The position numbers and the translations under genes were made by a program. Below the pieces are notes generated by a model, which was not told the DNA's origin, did not search any database, and worked only from the letters and a program-made list of their open reading frames with translations. Positions 34,379-43,714 of a stretch of 64,000 nt of DNA are shown piece after piece. How positions within the stretch are numbered: position 1 is the stretch's first letter; each line of letters starts with the position of its first letter. This stretch comes from Faucicola osloensis_D (lineage in GTDB: Bacteria; Pseudomonadota; Gammaproteobacteria; Pseudomonadales; Moraxellaceae), in the NCBI GenBank assembly GCA_020041925.1, contig CP083409.1; one strand, given 5' to 3'.

Positions 34379-36058
34379 ATGTCAAATCATGCCTTAACGC
34401 CCCTTGTGGGTCGAACCCTTGCCTATACTGATGGCGCCTGCCGTGGCAATCCTGGTAAAGGCGGCTTTGGTGCGGTGGTGATTTTACCGACGGGTGAGCA
34501 AATTGATATTTGCGGCGGTGAGGCGCATACCACCAACAACCGCATGGAGCTGATGGGTGCGATTGCGGCACTGGAAAACAGCCCAAAAACGTTACCGATT
34601 CAAATCTGGTCAGACTCTAGCTATGTCATCAAAGGCATCAGCGAATGGCTGGCAGGGTGGAAAAAGAAACATTGGAAAAATGTCAAAAATGTGGAATTAT
34701 GGCAGCGACTTGATAAGCTGTGCGAGCAGCGACAAATTGACTGGCAATGGGTCAAAGGACATGCCGGTCATGATGGCAATGAATATGCCGATAAGCTTGC
34801 AAACCAAGGCATTGACCAACTGCCCAAAAGCTTTAACAAAGTAATTAAAAATCCACCCAATCTCACCACTGATTTAGATGTTAAATCGGATTTTAGTGAT
34901 ACAAACCCTGATTTTGATGATAAAAAAAAAGACCCGCCCATGAACCCAATGTCAACCGATAACAACCCAGTCCTCAATCACTCAGCGTTAACCCGCGATT
35001 TTAGCGATAGGTCTTTTGATGACGCGCAAGACATGGCGTTTGCCGATAGTGAGACGATGGGGGATATCTTTTTGCAGGTACTTGACGGTGAACCCGCCGC
35101 AAACACTATTCAAACAAGCACTACCCAAACCAGCCATACTCAAAGTGTCGATGTATCAACTCCGTCATCATTAGGGGGACAGCCGACCCACTCACCAACA
35201 AGTGCTAACCCACATTTCGCAATGTTCACCAATCCGCAAGGGCAATTTATCGCGCAGGATGACAGCTTGATTGCCCAGCGTCCCGTGTTTAACGGTGTTA
35301 CCAGTCAGCCCAATCCGACCTTTATACCTTTATTGCCCATCGCCAAACACAAAGGGACTGCCAATCGCCAGCTGATTCTCGATACTGAGACCACAGGGTT
35401 TGAAGCGCAAAATGGTGACCGTATCATTGAGGTCGGTATCGTTGAGATGATTAATCGACGTTTTACCGGTGAAAAACTGCATGTCTATATCAACCCAAAA
35501 ATTGAGATGGGTGAGGAAGTCATTCGCGTTCATGGCATTCACAATGTGTTTTTAAATGATATGCCCGTGTTTGAGCAAGTCGGTGAAGCGATTTATGATT
35601 TTTTGCAAGGCGCAGAACTCATTGCGCATAACGCAGGGTTTGACATGAGCTTTTTGCAAGCTGAGTTTGCGCGACTTGGCTTGCCTGATATCCACCAAAC
35701 CGTCACCGTGACAGACAGCCTTGCCATCGCCAAACGCATGTTCGCAGGGCAGCGCAATACCTTGGATGCGCTAGTTAAACGTCTCAATGTCGGTAAACAA
35801 GACCGTACTTTCCATGGGGCGTTACTCGATGCCGAGATTTTAGCGGAAGTGTATCTGGCGATGACAGGTGGACAGGTTGCGTTGGCGATTGATGATGATG
35901 TCGGTGGCGGAGTCGGCGGCGCAACTGAGCATCAGCGTTTTAGCACGACTATCAAGCGCTTTTTGGCGAGTAGCGAGGCTGAGCAGGCGCATCTTGAATG
36001 GCTTAACGCCTTAAAAGATAACAACCCACAGCTGGCTGAAAACTGGGCGAGTGTTTAA
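34379..36058 (+). CDS. rnhA-dnaQ: RNase HI - DNA polymerase III epsilon subunit fusion
   Basis: Two enzymes are fused. RNase HI is at residues 1-150, with catalytic Asp18 (YTDGACRGNPG), Glu57 (NNRMELM), Asp79 (WSDSSYV) and an Asp in NEYADKLA. The DnaQ proofreading exonuclease runs from about residue 328, with Exo I DTETTG, Exo II AHNAGFDMSFL and Exo III HGALLDAEI, followed by the polymerase-binding tail. A low-complexity linker of about 175 residues rich in D, N, T, S and P joins them. In E. coli the genes are separate and divergent; the fused form is characteristic of Moraxellaceae. ATG 34379 is the start; the upstream open frame is non-coding. Confidence 0.93.
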   Translation: MSNHALTPLVGRTLAYTDGACRGNPGKGGFGAVVILPTGEQIDICGGEAHTTNNRMELMGAIAALENSPKTLPIQIWSDSSYVIKGISEWLAGWKKKHWKNVKNVELWQRLDKLCEQRQIDWQWVKGHAGHDGNEYADKLANQGIDQLPKSFNKVIKNPPNLTTDLDVKSDFSDTNPDFDDKKKDPPMNPMSTDNNPVLNHSALTRDFSDRSFDDAQDMAFADSETMGDIFLQVLDGEPAANTIQTSTTQTSHTQSVDVSTPSSLGGQPTHSPTSANPHFAMFTNPQGQFIAQDDSLIAQRPVFNGVTSQPNPTFIPLLPIAKHKGTANRQLILDTETTGFEAQNGDRIIEVGIVEMINRRFTGEKLHVYINPKIEMGEEVIRVHGIHNVFLNDMPVFEQVGEAIYDFLQGAELIAHNAGFDMSFLQAEFARLGLPDIHQTVTVTDSLAIAKRMFAGQRNTLDALVKRLNVGKQDRTFHGALLDAEILAEVYLAMTGGQVALAIDDDVGGGVGGATEHQRFSTTIKRFLASSEAEQAHLEWLNALKDNNPQLAENWASV

Positions 36059-36306
36059 CAATAAACAATGCCTCATTAAATTTTGTAAAAGCATTTTTTT
36101 GATGGGCAAAATTTCATGATAAAGTGTAATTATTGTGCGGGTATTAACACTTTGACATAGACACTGGCATAGGGGACGTCTTACAATAATCAGCAATAAG
36201 CGTAGCTGTCATACGCGCGTTGGATTGATATGCAAGTCTACGTTAAAAACGCCTAAACACTGTCATTTTACCTTTATCACCCTAAAATCATTTTGGATAA
36301 AAAAAC

Positions 36307-37983
36307 ATGAGTCTGCCAAGTCCTAACTCACAAAAACTAACGGCCACCAATTTTGATTTGCCTTCATTGCATTTATTAAGACCTGAACTTGCCGTGACGC
36401 TACATGATGCCGAGATGCACTTAAGTGAGTTTAATGACGACAGTAGTCAAGCACCTTTGCTGCTTGATTCCGTGGATACCTTAGCGCAATTGGCAAAAGT
36501 ATTGCGGTTGATTCAATTAGAGGAAGGCTATGAACTTGCCAATAGTCTATCGGCAGGACTGCAAAAACTCTATGACGAGCGCGACCAACCGAGCAATGAC
36601 ATGATGATGGATGTGTCAGAAGGCATCATGACGTTGGCGCGTTATATTGAGTTTGTATTACTTAAAGAGACCATTGAACCCTCGCTGTTGTTGCCGATTA
36701 TTAATCAACTTCACAGCGATTTGAATCAGCCAGCACTGCAGCTATCAGACTTAACTGCCAATAAAAACAGCAGTATCGTAATTGCCAATCCAGAACAAAA
36801 TTACCAACCATTAAAATCACTCGACATTGATCCAAAAAAACTGGTGGAAGCTTATCGCGCAGGTCTAAGCGTAGCACTCACTGCACAGAGCAATCAATTA
36901 TCGCCAAAAGAGCGAGAAAAACTCAAAGCCATGCAAGCTGCGTGTGAAATGGTTTCAAAACGTACCGATAGTTTGTTTTGGCATGCTGCTGATGCGGCGG
37001 TATCAGATTTGGCAGGGGCTTTACCGCTTAGTAACCTGCAAAAGCGGGCGCTGATTTTTGTTGAACAACAATTTAATGACTATCTACCTGTCAATGATTC
37101 TCGCTTTGCTGATTTGGTGCAATTTGCCAGTTCAAGAGATAGCCAGCTTGCCTTGCAAGTTCAGCACAAATTCTCGGCCAATACCTTAGATGAAACCCAG
37201 TTAAAAACCATGCGCCGCTTCCTATTTGGACCTGACCGTGAAGTGACCAGTACGCTTAACCAGCTCATCCAGCAAGAAATTGATTTGATTAAATCTGCCA
37301 GTGACAGTTATGCCCGCCAAGATAATCTCAATTCAAGTACAGATGAGATTGATACCATGGCGCAGCATTTGCATGATTTAAGTAATGTGTTTAAAACCTT
37401 AAATTTAAATGAGGTTAGTGCAGCGCTGTCTCAACAAATTGGCAAAGTAAAAACTTGGACGCAGCCAACGCCTGATGATTTTGATGGCTTGCTTGGCACT
37501 TTAATCATGGCAGAAAATGCGGCGATTAACCTAGCAAAATCACATACCCCAGGTGCGGTGACATTGCCGGTGTACAACCAAACGATTTCGCTACATCAAA
37601 TCGAAACGGCTCACAACACGCTCGTCCAAGAAAGCCGTACCGCGATTGCCACCATTGAAACTGCGCTCAATGATTATCTAAATGACACCGACAAAGATAT
37701 TTTACATATCACGCCTGTGCCTGATATGATGCGCGCTATCTCGGGTGCCTGCTTATTTTTAAACTTACCTCGACAAAGCCAACTGCTCAAACGCGCTGCC
37801 ACAGTGCTACAAAACTTAATCGAGCAACAGGGTCGCGAGTTGTCAGAGCATGCGCTTGCTAAAATTGCCGATATTGTGATATCAGCCGATTATTATCTAG
37901 AAAGTCTTGAAACGAACAAACCTGCAGGCAACCATGCAATGTATGTCGGCTATCGCAGCTTACAACACATGCTTGTGGCTTAG
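36307..37983 (+). CDS. fimL: FimL-like protein (ChpA N-terminal homologue)
   Basis: This is a 558-residue, almost wholly helical, soluble protein. It resembles the N-terminal part of the chemosensory kinase ChpA but lacks a recognisable phosphotransfer histidine motif and any kinase domain, as FimL does. In Pseudomonas, FimL links the Chp system and cAMP signalling to twitching motility. The assignment is helped by synteny: rnhA and dnaQ precede and nudC follows, as around fimL in Pseudomonas. The sequence alone is weakly conserved. Confidence 0.75.
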   Translation: MSLPSPNSQKLTATNFDLPSLHLLRPELAVTLHDAEMHLSEFNDDSSQAPLLLDSVDTLAQLAKVLRLIQLEEGYELANSLSAGLQKLYDERDQPSNDMMMDVSEGIMTLARYIEFVLLKETIEPSLLLPIINQLHSDLNQPALQLSDLTANKNSSIVIANPEQNYQPLKSLDIDPKKLVEAYRAGLSVALTAQSNQLSPKEREKLKAMQAACEMVSKRTDSLFWHAADAAVSDLAGALPLSNLQKRALIFVEQQFNDYLPVNDSRFADLVQFASSRDSQLALQVQHKFSANTLDETQLKTMRRFLFGPDREVTSTLNQLIQQEIDLIKSASDSYARQDNLNSSTDEIDTMAQHLHDLSNVFKTLNLNEVSAALSQQIGKVKTWTQPTPDDFDGLLGTLIMAENAAINLAKSHTPGAVTLPVYNQTISLHQIETAHNTLVQESRTAIATIETALNDYLNDTDKDILHITPVPDMMRAISGACLFLNLPRQSQLLKRAATVLQNLIEQQGRELSEHALAKIADIVISADYYLESLETNKPAGNHAMYVGYRSLQHMLVA

Positions 37984-38001
37984 GGTAATTTGGTAACCAA
38001 T

Positions 38002-38811
38002 ATGACCGTATTACACCATTATTTGCTTATTTGTGATAACGATAAGTTCGCTTGTATAGGCGGACTTCCTTTTTTTTATCGTTGTGAAAACGTGCCCGCT
38101 CAGGCCGTTAAAGTGAATACCGATGAGGCAGGCAACAGTATTTATGCTATTGCCCATCAAGATATCGACCTGTCACAATTGCCAGAAGCGATTACAGGAC
38201 AGATTGAGTTTCTGCGCTTTCGACATCTGATTGGCAGCCTTGATGCGCTACAAACCAGCCAATTAGCCAAAGCCATGCAGTTGTTGCGCTGGCGTCAAGA
38301 TCATCAATTTTGTAGCCGCTGTGGTACGCCCACGGAGTTACACCCCATTGAAAATGCCACCGTTTGCCCCAGCTGCCATTATCACCAATATCCTAGAGTA
38401 CAACCTTGTATCATCACCGCCATCATCAAAACCAGCGCGGATAAACCGCAGATTTTGTTGGCGCATCATCTACGGGCGACCGATAGCAAAATGTATACCG
38501 TGCTGGCAGGTTTTGTGGAAGTCGGTGAGAGCTTAGAGCAATGCGTGCATCGTGAAGTGATGGAAGAGGTGGGGTTATCTGTCAGCAATTTGCGCTATTT
38601 TGGTAGCCAACCGTGGCCTTTTCCTAGCAATTTAATGGTAGGTTTTATTGCAGAGTACCAAAGTGGCGATATCACCATAGATAACAATGAGCTGATGGAT
38701 GCCCAATTTTTTGATATAGATAGTTTAGATGAAAACGGTCCTATCATTCCGCCAAAAGGCACGATTGCTTATCAACTGATCGAATGGGTGAAACAGCATT
38801 ACCAATCTTAA
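38002..38811 (+). CDS. nudC: NAD(+) diphosphatase NudC
   Basis: This Nudix hydrolase cleaves NADH and removes NAD caps from RNA. The zinc site is formed by CSRCG and CPSCH (about residues 97-120). The Nudix box GFVEVGESLEQCVHREVMEEVG follows, with the NudC-specific SQPWPFPS motif downstream. The length is 269 residues from the ATG at 38002; a TTG at 37990 is in frame and nearer to a GGG box, so the start is uncertain by four residues. It lies 18 bp after fimL. Confidence 0.93.
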   Translation: MTVLHHYLLICDNDKFACIGGLPFFYRCENVPAQAVKVNTDEAGNSIYAIAHQDIDLSQLPEAITGQIEFLRFRHLIGSLDALQTSQLAKAMQLLRWRQDHQFCSRCGTPTELHPIENATVCPSCHYHQYPRVQPCIITAIIKTSADKPQILLAHHLRATDSKMYTVLAGFVEVGESLEQCVHREVMEEVGLSVSNLRYFGSQPWPFPSNLMVGFIAEYQSGDITIDNNELMDAQFFDIDSLDENGPIIPPKGTIAYQLIEWVKQHYQS

Positions 38812-38924
38812 ACAGATTGATTAAGTGACTTGTTTTCATCATTTGTCTTGATAGGTTATAGGCGAAATAGGCATGAGCTATGGTAAAATATACACTGATA
38901 ATTATAGTGAATAAAAATTGAGCC

Positions 38925-39734
38925 ATGTCTGATAGCCAACCTGTTTTTAAGGTACCCAATCTATTTAATATTTTAAACCTAAATAGCCTAAGTATCGAGC
39001 ATCAACGATTAATACAACAAATCGACCAACTCCTGCCGCAAACCCAATGCGGGCTATGCGGTCATGCTGAAGGCTGTCTGCCGTATGCCACCGCCATTGT
39101 CACACTGGGCGAATCGCATAACCAATGCGTGCCCGGTGGACAATCAGTCACCGACCAAATCGGCAAGTTGCTTGGGCGTATCCCGCTGACGGCTGAAGCC
39201 TCAAAATGGCAAACCGATCCCGCTACCAATCGTCCGATGGAAATGCGAGCCATCATTCGAGAAGAAGATTGCATTGGCTGTACCAAATGTATCCCTGCGT
39301 GTCCTGTCGATGCCATTATTGGCTCGGGCAAACGTATGCATACCATTTTTACTGACCTATGCACAGGCTGTGAGCTGTGTTTGCCACCCTGTCCAGTGGA
39401 CTGCATCGAGCTGGTGCCCTTCCCACGGTTAATGGATGACGCGACAAGGCAAACCGAGCAAGACGGATTACGCGTGCGTTATTACGCCCACCTTGATCGT
39501 ATCGAACGCCAAGTCAATGACAACACCAATGCCAAACCTGTGGTCAGTATGGTACAAGCCAAACTCAATGATATCAAAGTCGATATCGATGCAGCAGCGG
39601 CAAAAAACGCCATCGAAGCGGCAAAACTACGCACCCAAATCAAAAAATTAGAAAAACAACTTGCGGTACGCGCTGATGACAATAAACAAGCCTTGGTGCA
39701 AGCCTTGCAGCAGCAACTTGCGACACTGCCATAA
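38925..39734 (+). CDS. Soluble RnfB-like iron-sulfur protein
   Basis: The protein carries a Cys cluster (CGLCG...C...C near residues 42-70) like the N-terminal [4Fe-4S] site of RnfB. Two ferredoxin-type CxxCxxCxxxCP motifs follow (CIGCTKCIPACP and CTGCELCLPPCP). The membrane helix that anchors RnfB at its N-terminus is missing, and there are no rnfACDGE neighbours. A helical coiled-coil tail (about 190-269) follows. nth begins 15 bp later, a pairing also common in related bacteria. It is probably an electron carrier; its partner is unknown. Confidence 0.85.
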   Translation: MSDSQPVFKVPNLFNILNLNSLSIEHQRLIQQIDQLLPQTQCGLCGHAEGCLPYATAIVTLGESHNQCVPGGQSVTDQIGKLLGRIPLTAEASKWQTDPATNRPMEMRAIIREEDCIGCTKCIPACPVDAIIGSGKRMHTIFTDLCTGCELCLPPCPVDCIELVPFPRLMDDATRQTEQDGLRVRYYAHLDRIERQVNDNTNAKPVVSMVQAKLNDIKVDIDAAAAKNAIEAAKLRTQIKKLEKQLAVRADDNKQALVQALQQQLATLP

Positions 39735-39749
39735 CCTAAAGAGTGCATC

Positions 39750-40460
39750 ATGGTTGCCAACATCAAAGCAAAAATACAAGTGCCCAAAACCGCAGAGACG
39801 CCGCCCTCACGGCGCATGCCCAATAAAAACGTGTTGCCGTTTTTCCAAAAATTAGCCGCAGCCATTGAAAAACCAGAGACGGAGCTGGAATATCAAAGCA
39901 ACTTTGAATTGTTGATTGCGGTCATACTGTCGGCACAAGCCACCGATGTCAGTGTCAATCTGGCTACCCGTAAATTGTATGCCGTTGCCAATACCCCGCA
40001 AGCAATTTTAGATTTGGGTGAAGCGGGGCTAAAAAGTTATATCAAAACCATTGGGCTATATAATAGCAAAGCCAAAAATGTGATGAAATGCTGCCAAGAC
40101 TTGGTGGATAAATTTGCTAGCGAAGTACCGCAAACCCGCCACGAGCTTGAAAGTCTGGCAGGGGTAGGGCGAAAAACTGCCAATGTGGTGCTCAACACCG
40201 CCTTTGGGCAGCCCACTATGGCAGTAGATACCCATATTTTTCGTGTCGGCAATCGCACAGGCTTGGCAACGGGTAAAAATGTGCGAGAAGTGGAAGATAA
40301 ACTCATCGCTCGAATACCACAGGATTATATATTGGACGCGCACCATTATTTGATTTTGCATGGGCGTTATACTTGTAAAGCTAGAAGTCCCGAATGTGGC
40401 AAATGCCCGGTGTATGACGAATGTATGTTTAAAGACAAAGCCAAGTTTATTGAAAAGTAA
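39750..40460 (+). CDS. nth: Endonuclease III
   Basis: This bifunctional DNA glycosylase/AP lyase removes oxidised pyrimidines. The helix-hairpin-helix LAGVGRKTANVVLN holds the catalytic lysine, VDTHIFRVGNR the catalytic aspartate, and CKARSPECGKCPVYDEC the [4Fe-4S] cluster ligands. At 236 residues it carries about 25 extra N-terminal residues compared with E. coli. Its cluster may be served by redox from the adjacent RnfB-like protein, which is only an inference from linkage. Confidence 0.95.
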   Translation: MVANIKAKIQVPKTAETPPSRRMPNKNVLPFFQKLAAAIEKPETELEYQSNFELLIAVILSAQATDVSVNLATRKLYAVANTPQAILDLGEAGLKSYIKTIGLYNSKAKNVMKCCQDLVDKFASEVPQTRHELESLAGVGRKTANVVLNTAFGQPTMAVDTHIFRVGNRTGLATGKNVREVEDKLIARIPQDYILDAHHYLILHGRYTCKARSPECGKCPVYDECMFKDKAKFIEK

Positions 40461-40583
40461 GTGTATTTAAATTCACACAGGATGTTAAACGAGCAATTTT
40501 TTTAATTCCAAACTTGCCTATGCATATTCATAATCTCCTAGAAGTTGTGGCGGGAATAAATAGAGAAAGCCAACAGACTTTGC

Positions 40584-40589
40584 TATAAT
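40584..40589 (+). promoter_or_regulatory. Extended -10 promoter of ppa
   Basis: TGCTATAAT is an extended -10 with perfect hexamer at 40584-40589. No clear -35 was found. The ppa start codon is about 70 bp downstream. Confidence 0.6.
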
Positions 40590-40659
40590 CGACCCACTTT
40601 TAGGCTACTTTTTTACAAGCAGTTTTGTAAACAACTTTACTAACAAAAAGGAAAAACTC

Positions 40660-41193
40660 ATGGCAGATTTTAACCAAATTCTTGATGCGGGTGATGTTGA
40701 TGGCGGCGTGATTAACGTGGTTATCGAGATTCCAGCGGGTTCAAACAACAAAATCGAATGGAACCGTAAACTTGGCGTGATGCAACTTGACCGCGTAGAG
40801 CCACAATTATTTGCCAAACCTACCAACTATGGTTTTATCCCACAAACCCTTGATGAAGATGGCGACGAATTAGACGCACTGATCATCACTGACACCCCGC
40901 TACCAACAGGCATCTTTATCGAAGCCAAAGTCATTGGCGTGATGAAATTCGTGGATGATGGTGAAGTAGATGATAAAGTGGTTGTGGTACCTGCCGATGA
41001 CCGCAACAACGGTAATGCTATTAATACCCTTGCAGATTTACCACAGCAGCTGATTAAGCAAATCGAGTTCCATTTCAATCACTATAAAGATTTGAAAAAA
41101 GCGGGCACAACCAAAGTTGAAAGCTGGGGCGACATTGAAGAAGCCAAAGCGGTGATTAAAGAATCACAAAAACGCTGGACAGAACAAGCCTAA
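40660..41193 (+). CDS. ppa: Inorganic pyrophosphatase (family I)
   Basis: It hydrolyses pyrophosphate and so pulls biosynthetic reactions forward. The family I signature DEDGDELDALI with its metal-binding aspartates, the YGFIPQT segment and KVVVVPADDR are present. The length of 177 residues is typical of the hexameric bacterial enzyme. AAAAGGAAAA precedes the ATG. It is monocistronic, between an extended -10 promoter and a strong terminator. Confidence 0.97.
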   Translation: MADFNQILDAGDVDGGVINVVIEIPAGSNNKIEWNRKLGVMQLDRVEPQLFAKPTNYGFIPQTLDEDGDELDALIITDTPLPTGIFIEAKVIGVMKFVDDGEVDDKVVVVPADDRNNGNAINTLADLPQQLIKQIEFHFNHYKDLKKAGTTKVESWGDIEEAKAVIKESQKRWTEQA

Positions 41194-41227
41194 TGGCTGG
41201 TCTTGAATGTAGCTAACGCTTAAGTTC

Positions 41228-41258
41228 AAAAACCCTACTTACAAAGTAGGGTTTTTTA
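41228..41258 (+). terminator. Terminator after ppa
   Basis: AAACCCTACTT pairs with AAGTAGGGTTT (loop ACAA region), followed by six T residues. Confidence 0.9.
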
Positions 41259-41324
41259 TTGCTATTTTAGCCCTCGTTTTTTACAATAACGGCATTTTTT
41301 TATTAAGTTGTTCCAAGAGTCGTT

Positions 41325-42698
41325 ATGCAAGCCACACCGTTATACTATCGTCTCGCCATGTCGCTGTTAAAGCCACTATACCAACTAAAACTTGCGAGCA
41401 AAACCACCTTGCCTAATGAAAAGCAGCAACGCTTTGGTCAAGTATTTCCTGAGATTCACACCCATCAGCCGATGATTTGGTGTCATGCGGTGTCACTCGG
41501 TGAAACCAATACCGCCGAACCGATTTTAAGAGATTTGCTCGCGCAAGGCTATGCGCTGTGGGTGACCAATACCACTCATACAGGCTTTAACCGCGTCGAG
41601 CAGCTGTTTGCGCCTGAGATAGCAGCCGGCAAGGTATACCATAGTTTTGTACCGGTCGATAGCAAAGCGGTGATTGATAAATTTTTGGCACATGTCCAAC
41701 CCGTCGCCGCGTTATTTATCGAGACTGAATTGTGGGGCACCACGCTTGCTGAACTCAATAATCGTCAAATTGCCACGATTTTGGTTAATGGTCGCTTGTC
41801 TGAAAAATCTTTTAAGGGATATCAAAAAGCTGCCAAGCTTAGCCAAAGCATGATGGATAACTTAAGCCTTATCATCGCCCAAGACAGCGATTCTGCCAAA
41901 CGCTTTCGCCAATTGGGGGCTACCAGTGACAAAATCCGCATTGCCAGCTCGCTTAAATGGTCTAGTAAAACCAACCCGTTGATGCTAAGCCGTGCCGAAA
42001 AGTTACGAGAAAGTTGGAACTTGTCAGATCGCGCCGTGATTTTGGCAGCCAGCACCCATGAAGGCGAAGAATTGGCAATTTTAGACAGTTTTTTAACCGT
42101 GAAAGCCCAGTATGCCAACCGTCATCCGCTACTCATTATCGTGCCACGTCATCCCGAGCGGTTTGATGATGTCGCCAAATTGATTGATTCCAAAAATTTG
42201 CCGGTGATTCGTCGTAGTCAAGATGGCGAACCTGCCAAAAATGAGAGCGTTTATTTGGCAGATAGTATGGGTGAGCTTGGCGTGTGGTATGCTCTTTCGG
42301 ACATTGCCATTGTCGGTGGGTCTTTGGTCAATATCGGAGGGCATAATCCGATAGAAGCAGCCATTGTCGGCAAGCCGATTATTATGGGGCAGTATACCCA
42401 ATCTTGCCAACTGATTGTGGATCAGTTAAAACAAGCCGGTGCATTGGTGCAAGTCAATGGTAATGATGAATTAACGCAGCAGCTGGCTCACTGGCTTGCC
42501 AACCCAAAAGCCGCCCAAACCGCCGGTCACGTCGGGCAAATTTTAGCAGAAAAATATCAAGATGCGACCAAGCAACAACTTGCCATGATCATGCAATGTA
42601 TCGCTGATAATAAGGAACAGCTTATAAAATCAGAGATTCAAAAAATTGACCATGAACCTGTGTCGAGTGATGGTCGAAAGTTCATTGACGATCTGTAA
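41325..42698 (+). CDS. waaA: 3-deoxy-D-manno-octulosonic acid transferase
   Basis: WaaA (KdtA) transfers Kdo from CMP-Kdo to lipid A precursor at the inner membrane. A hydrophobic N-terminal anchor is followed by the GT-B fold: WCHAVSLGETNTA (acceptor-side glutamate), FIETELWGT, VNGRLSEKS, NIGGHNPIEAA (CMP-Kdo-binding segment) and GKPIIMG. At 457 residues it is a little longer than the usual 420-430 through a C-terminal tail. It uses the sugar made by kdsD/kdsC at 16-17.6 kb. Confidence 0.95.
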   Translation: MQATPLYYRLAMSLLKPLYQLKLASKTTLPNEKQQRFGQVFPEIHTHQPMIWCHAVSLGETNTAEPILRDLLAQGYALWVTNTTHTGFNRVEQLFAPEIAAGKVYHSFVPVDSKAVIDKFLAHVQPVAALFIETELWGTTLAELNNRQIATILVNGRLSEKSFKGYQKAAKLSQSMMDNLSLIIAQDSDSAKRFRQLGATSDKIRIASSLKWSSKTNPLMLSRAEKLRESWNLSDRAVILAASTHEGEELAILDSFLTVKAQYANRHPLLIIVPRHPERFDDVAKLIDSKNLPVIRRSQDGEPAKNESVYLADSMGELGVWYALSDIAIVGGSLVNIGGHNPIEAAIVGKPIIMGQYTQSCQLIVDQLKQAGALVQVNGNDELTQQLAHWLANPKAAQTAGHVGQILAEKYQDATKQQLAMIMQCIADNKEQLIKSEIQKIDHEPVSSDGRKFIDDL

Positions 42699-42732
42699 GC
42701 CGTGAATTAACCATTTATATAGATTGCAAACG

Positions 42733-42768
42733 CAAAAAAAAAGGACTAGCCAAGCTAGTCCTTTTTTA
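42733..42768. terminator. Terminator between waaA and the convergent bdhA-like gene
   Basis: AAAAAGGACTAGC pairs with GCTAGTCCTTTTT around a short loop, with A and T runs on both sides, so it may work in both directions. Confidence 0.9.
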
Positions 42769-42834
42769 TCAATCAGTTTTGTAGTCTATGCTTGTACTTT
42801 GTTTCGTACTTTGGTTTTATAAGCTAATAGTCAG

Positions 42835-43635
42835 CTATTTCATAAACCAGCCGTGACTTGCGATAAATGATTGACCTGTCATCGCATTGGTTGGGAAAGC
42901 GGTTAAGAATAAGGTTAATTGAGCGATATCATCGGTTGTGGTAAATTCACCATCAACGGTTTGACCTAGCATCACGTTTTTTACCACTTCTTCTTCAGAA
43001 ATGCCTTTTTCTTTGGCTTGTTCTGGGATTTGTTTTTCAACCAATGGGGTTTTGACAAAGCCTGGGCATACCACGTATGAGCGCACGTTGTGGGCTGCAC
43101 CTTCTTTAGCCAATACGCGGGCTAGACCTAATAGCGCGTGTTTGGCAGAGACGTACGGCGCTTTTAGGGCTGATGCTTCATGCGAGTGGACTGAGCCCAT
43201 ATAAATGACGGTACCTACTTTATCATTTTGATACATGTATTTAAGTGCCGCTTTGGTAGTCAAAAAAGCACCGTCTAGATGAATGGCAATCATTTTTTTC
43301 CAATCAGCGTAGCTAAATTGGTCGATGGGGTTGATGATTTGGATACCGGCATTGGACACCAAAATATCAAGATCCCCAAATTCTTGTACCAGTTTATCCA
43401 CGCCAGCGTTTACCGCATCTTCATTGGTCACATCCATTGCAATGGCGACTGCTTTACCGCCTGCAGCTTTGATTGCATCCACGGTTGCTTGCGCCGCATC
43501 TGGGTTGATATCTGCAATACCTACCGCAGCGCCTGATTTGGCATAGGTTTCTGCGATATCGCGACCGATACCACTTGCAGAGCCAGTGACGAGTGCGACT
43601 TTACCGGTTAAATCGGTAGTGAGTTGGGTAGCCAT
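42835..43635 (-). CDS. 3-hydroxybutyrate dehydrogenase-like short-chain dehydrogenase
   Basis: This is an SDR enzyme of 266 residues. The nucleotide-binding TGSASGIG, NAG (VSNAGIQI), the catalytic Ser in YMGSVHS and the YVSAKHA Tyr-Lys pair are intact. The overall pattern (HEASALKAPYVSAKHALLGLARVLAKEG, VCPGFVKTPLV) is that of bacterial D-3-hydroxybutyrate dehydrogenase, which interconverts 3-hydroxybutyrate and acetoacetate with NAD. The acetoacetate decarboxylase gene lies 66 bp upstream on the same strand, which supports an acetoacetate substrate. AAGGAG precedes the ATG. Confidence 0.87.
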   Translation of the reverse strand: MATQLTTDLTGKVALVTGSASGIGRDIAETYAKSGAAVGIADINPDAAQATVDAIKAAGGKAVAIAMDVTNEDAVNAGVDKLVQEFGDLDILVSNAGIQIINPIDQFSYADWKKMIAIHLDGAFLTTKAALKYMYQNDKVGTVIYMGSVHSHEASALKAPYVSAKHALLGLARVLAKEGAAHNVRSYVVCPGFVKTPLVEKQIPEQAKEKGISEEEVVKNVMLGQTVDGEFTTTDDIAQLTLFLTAFPTNAMTGQSFIASHGWFMK

Positions 43636-43686
43636 GTTTTTCTCCTTAATTTTTTATGACAAAGTGGTTTTATTATGACGTTTTTA

Positions 43687-43714
43687 CTTATTGAAAATTA
43701 ATTATTGAAAGTTA
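43687..43714. repeat. 14-bp duplication across the acetoacetate decarboxylase stop codon
   Basis: CTTATTGAAAATTA (43687-43700) and ATTATTGAAAGTTA (43701-43714) match at 12 of 14 positions. The second is the coding end of the gene (stop 43702-43704, minus strand) and the first lies after it. Confidence 0.82.
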
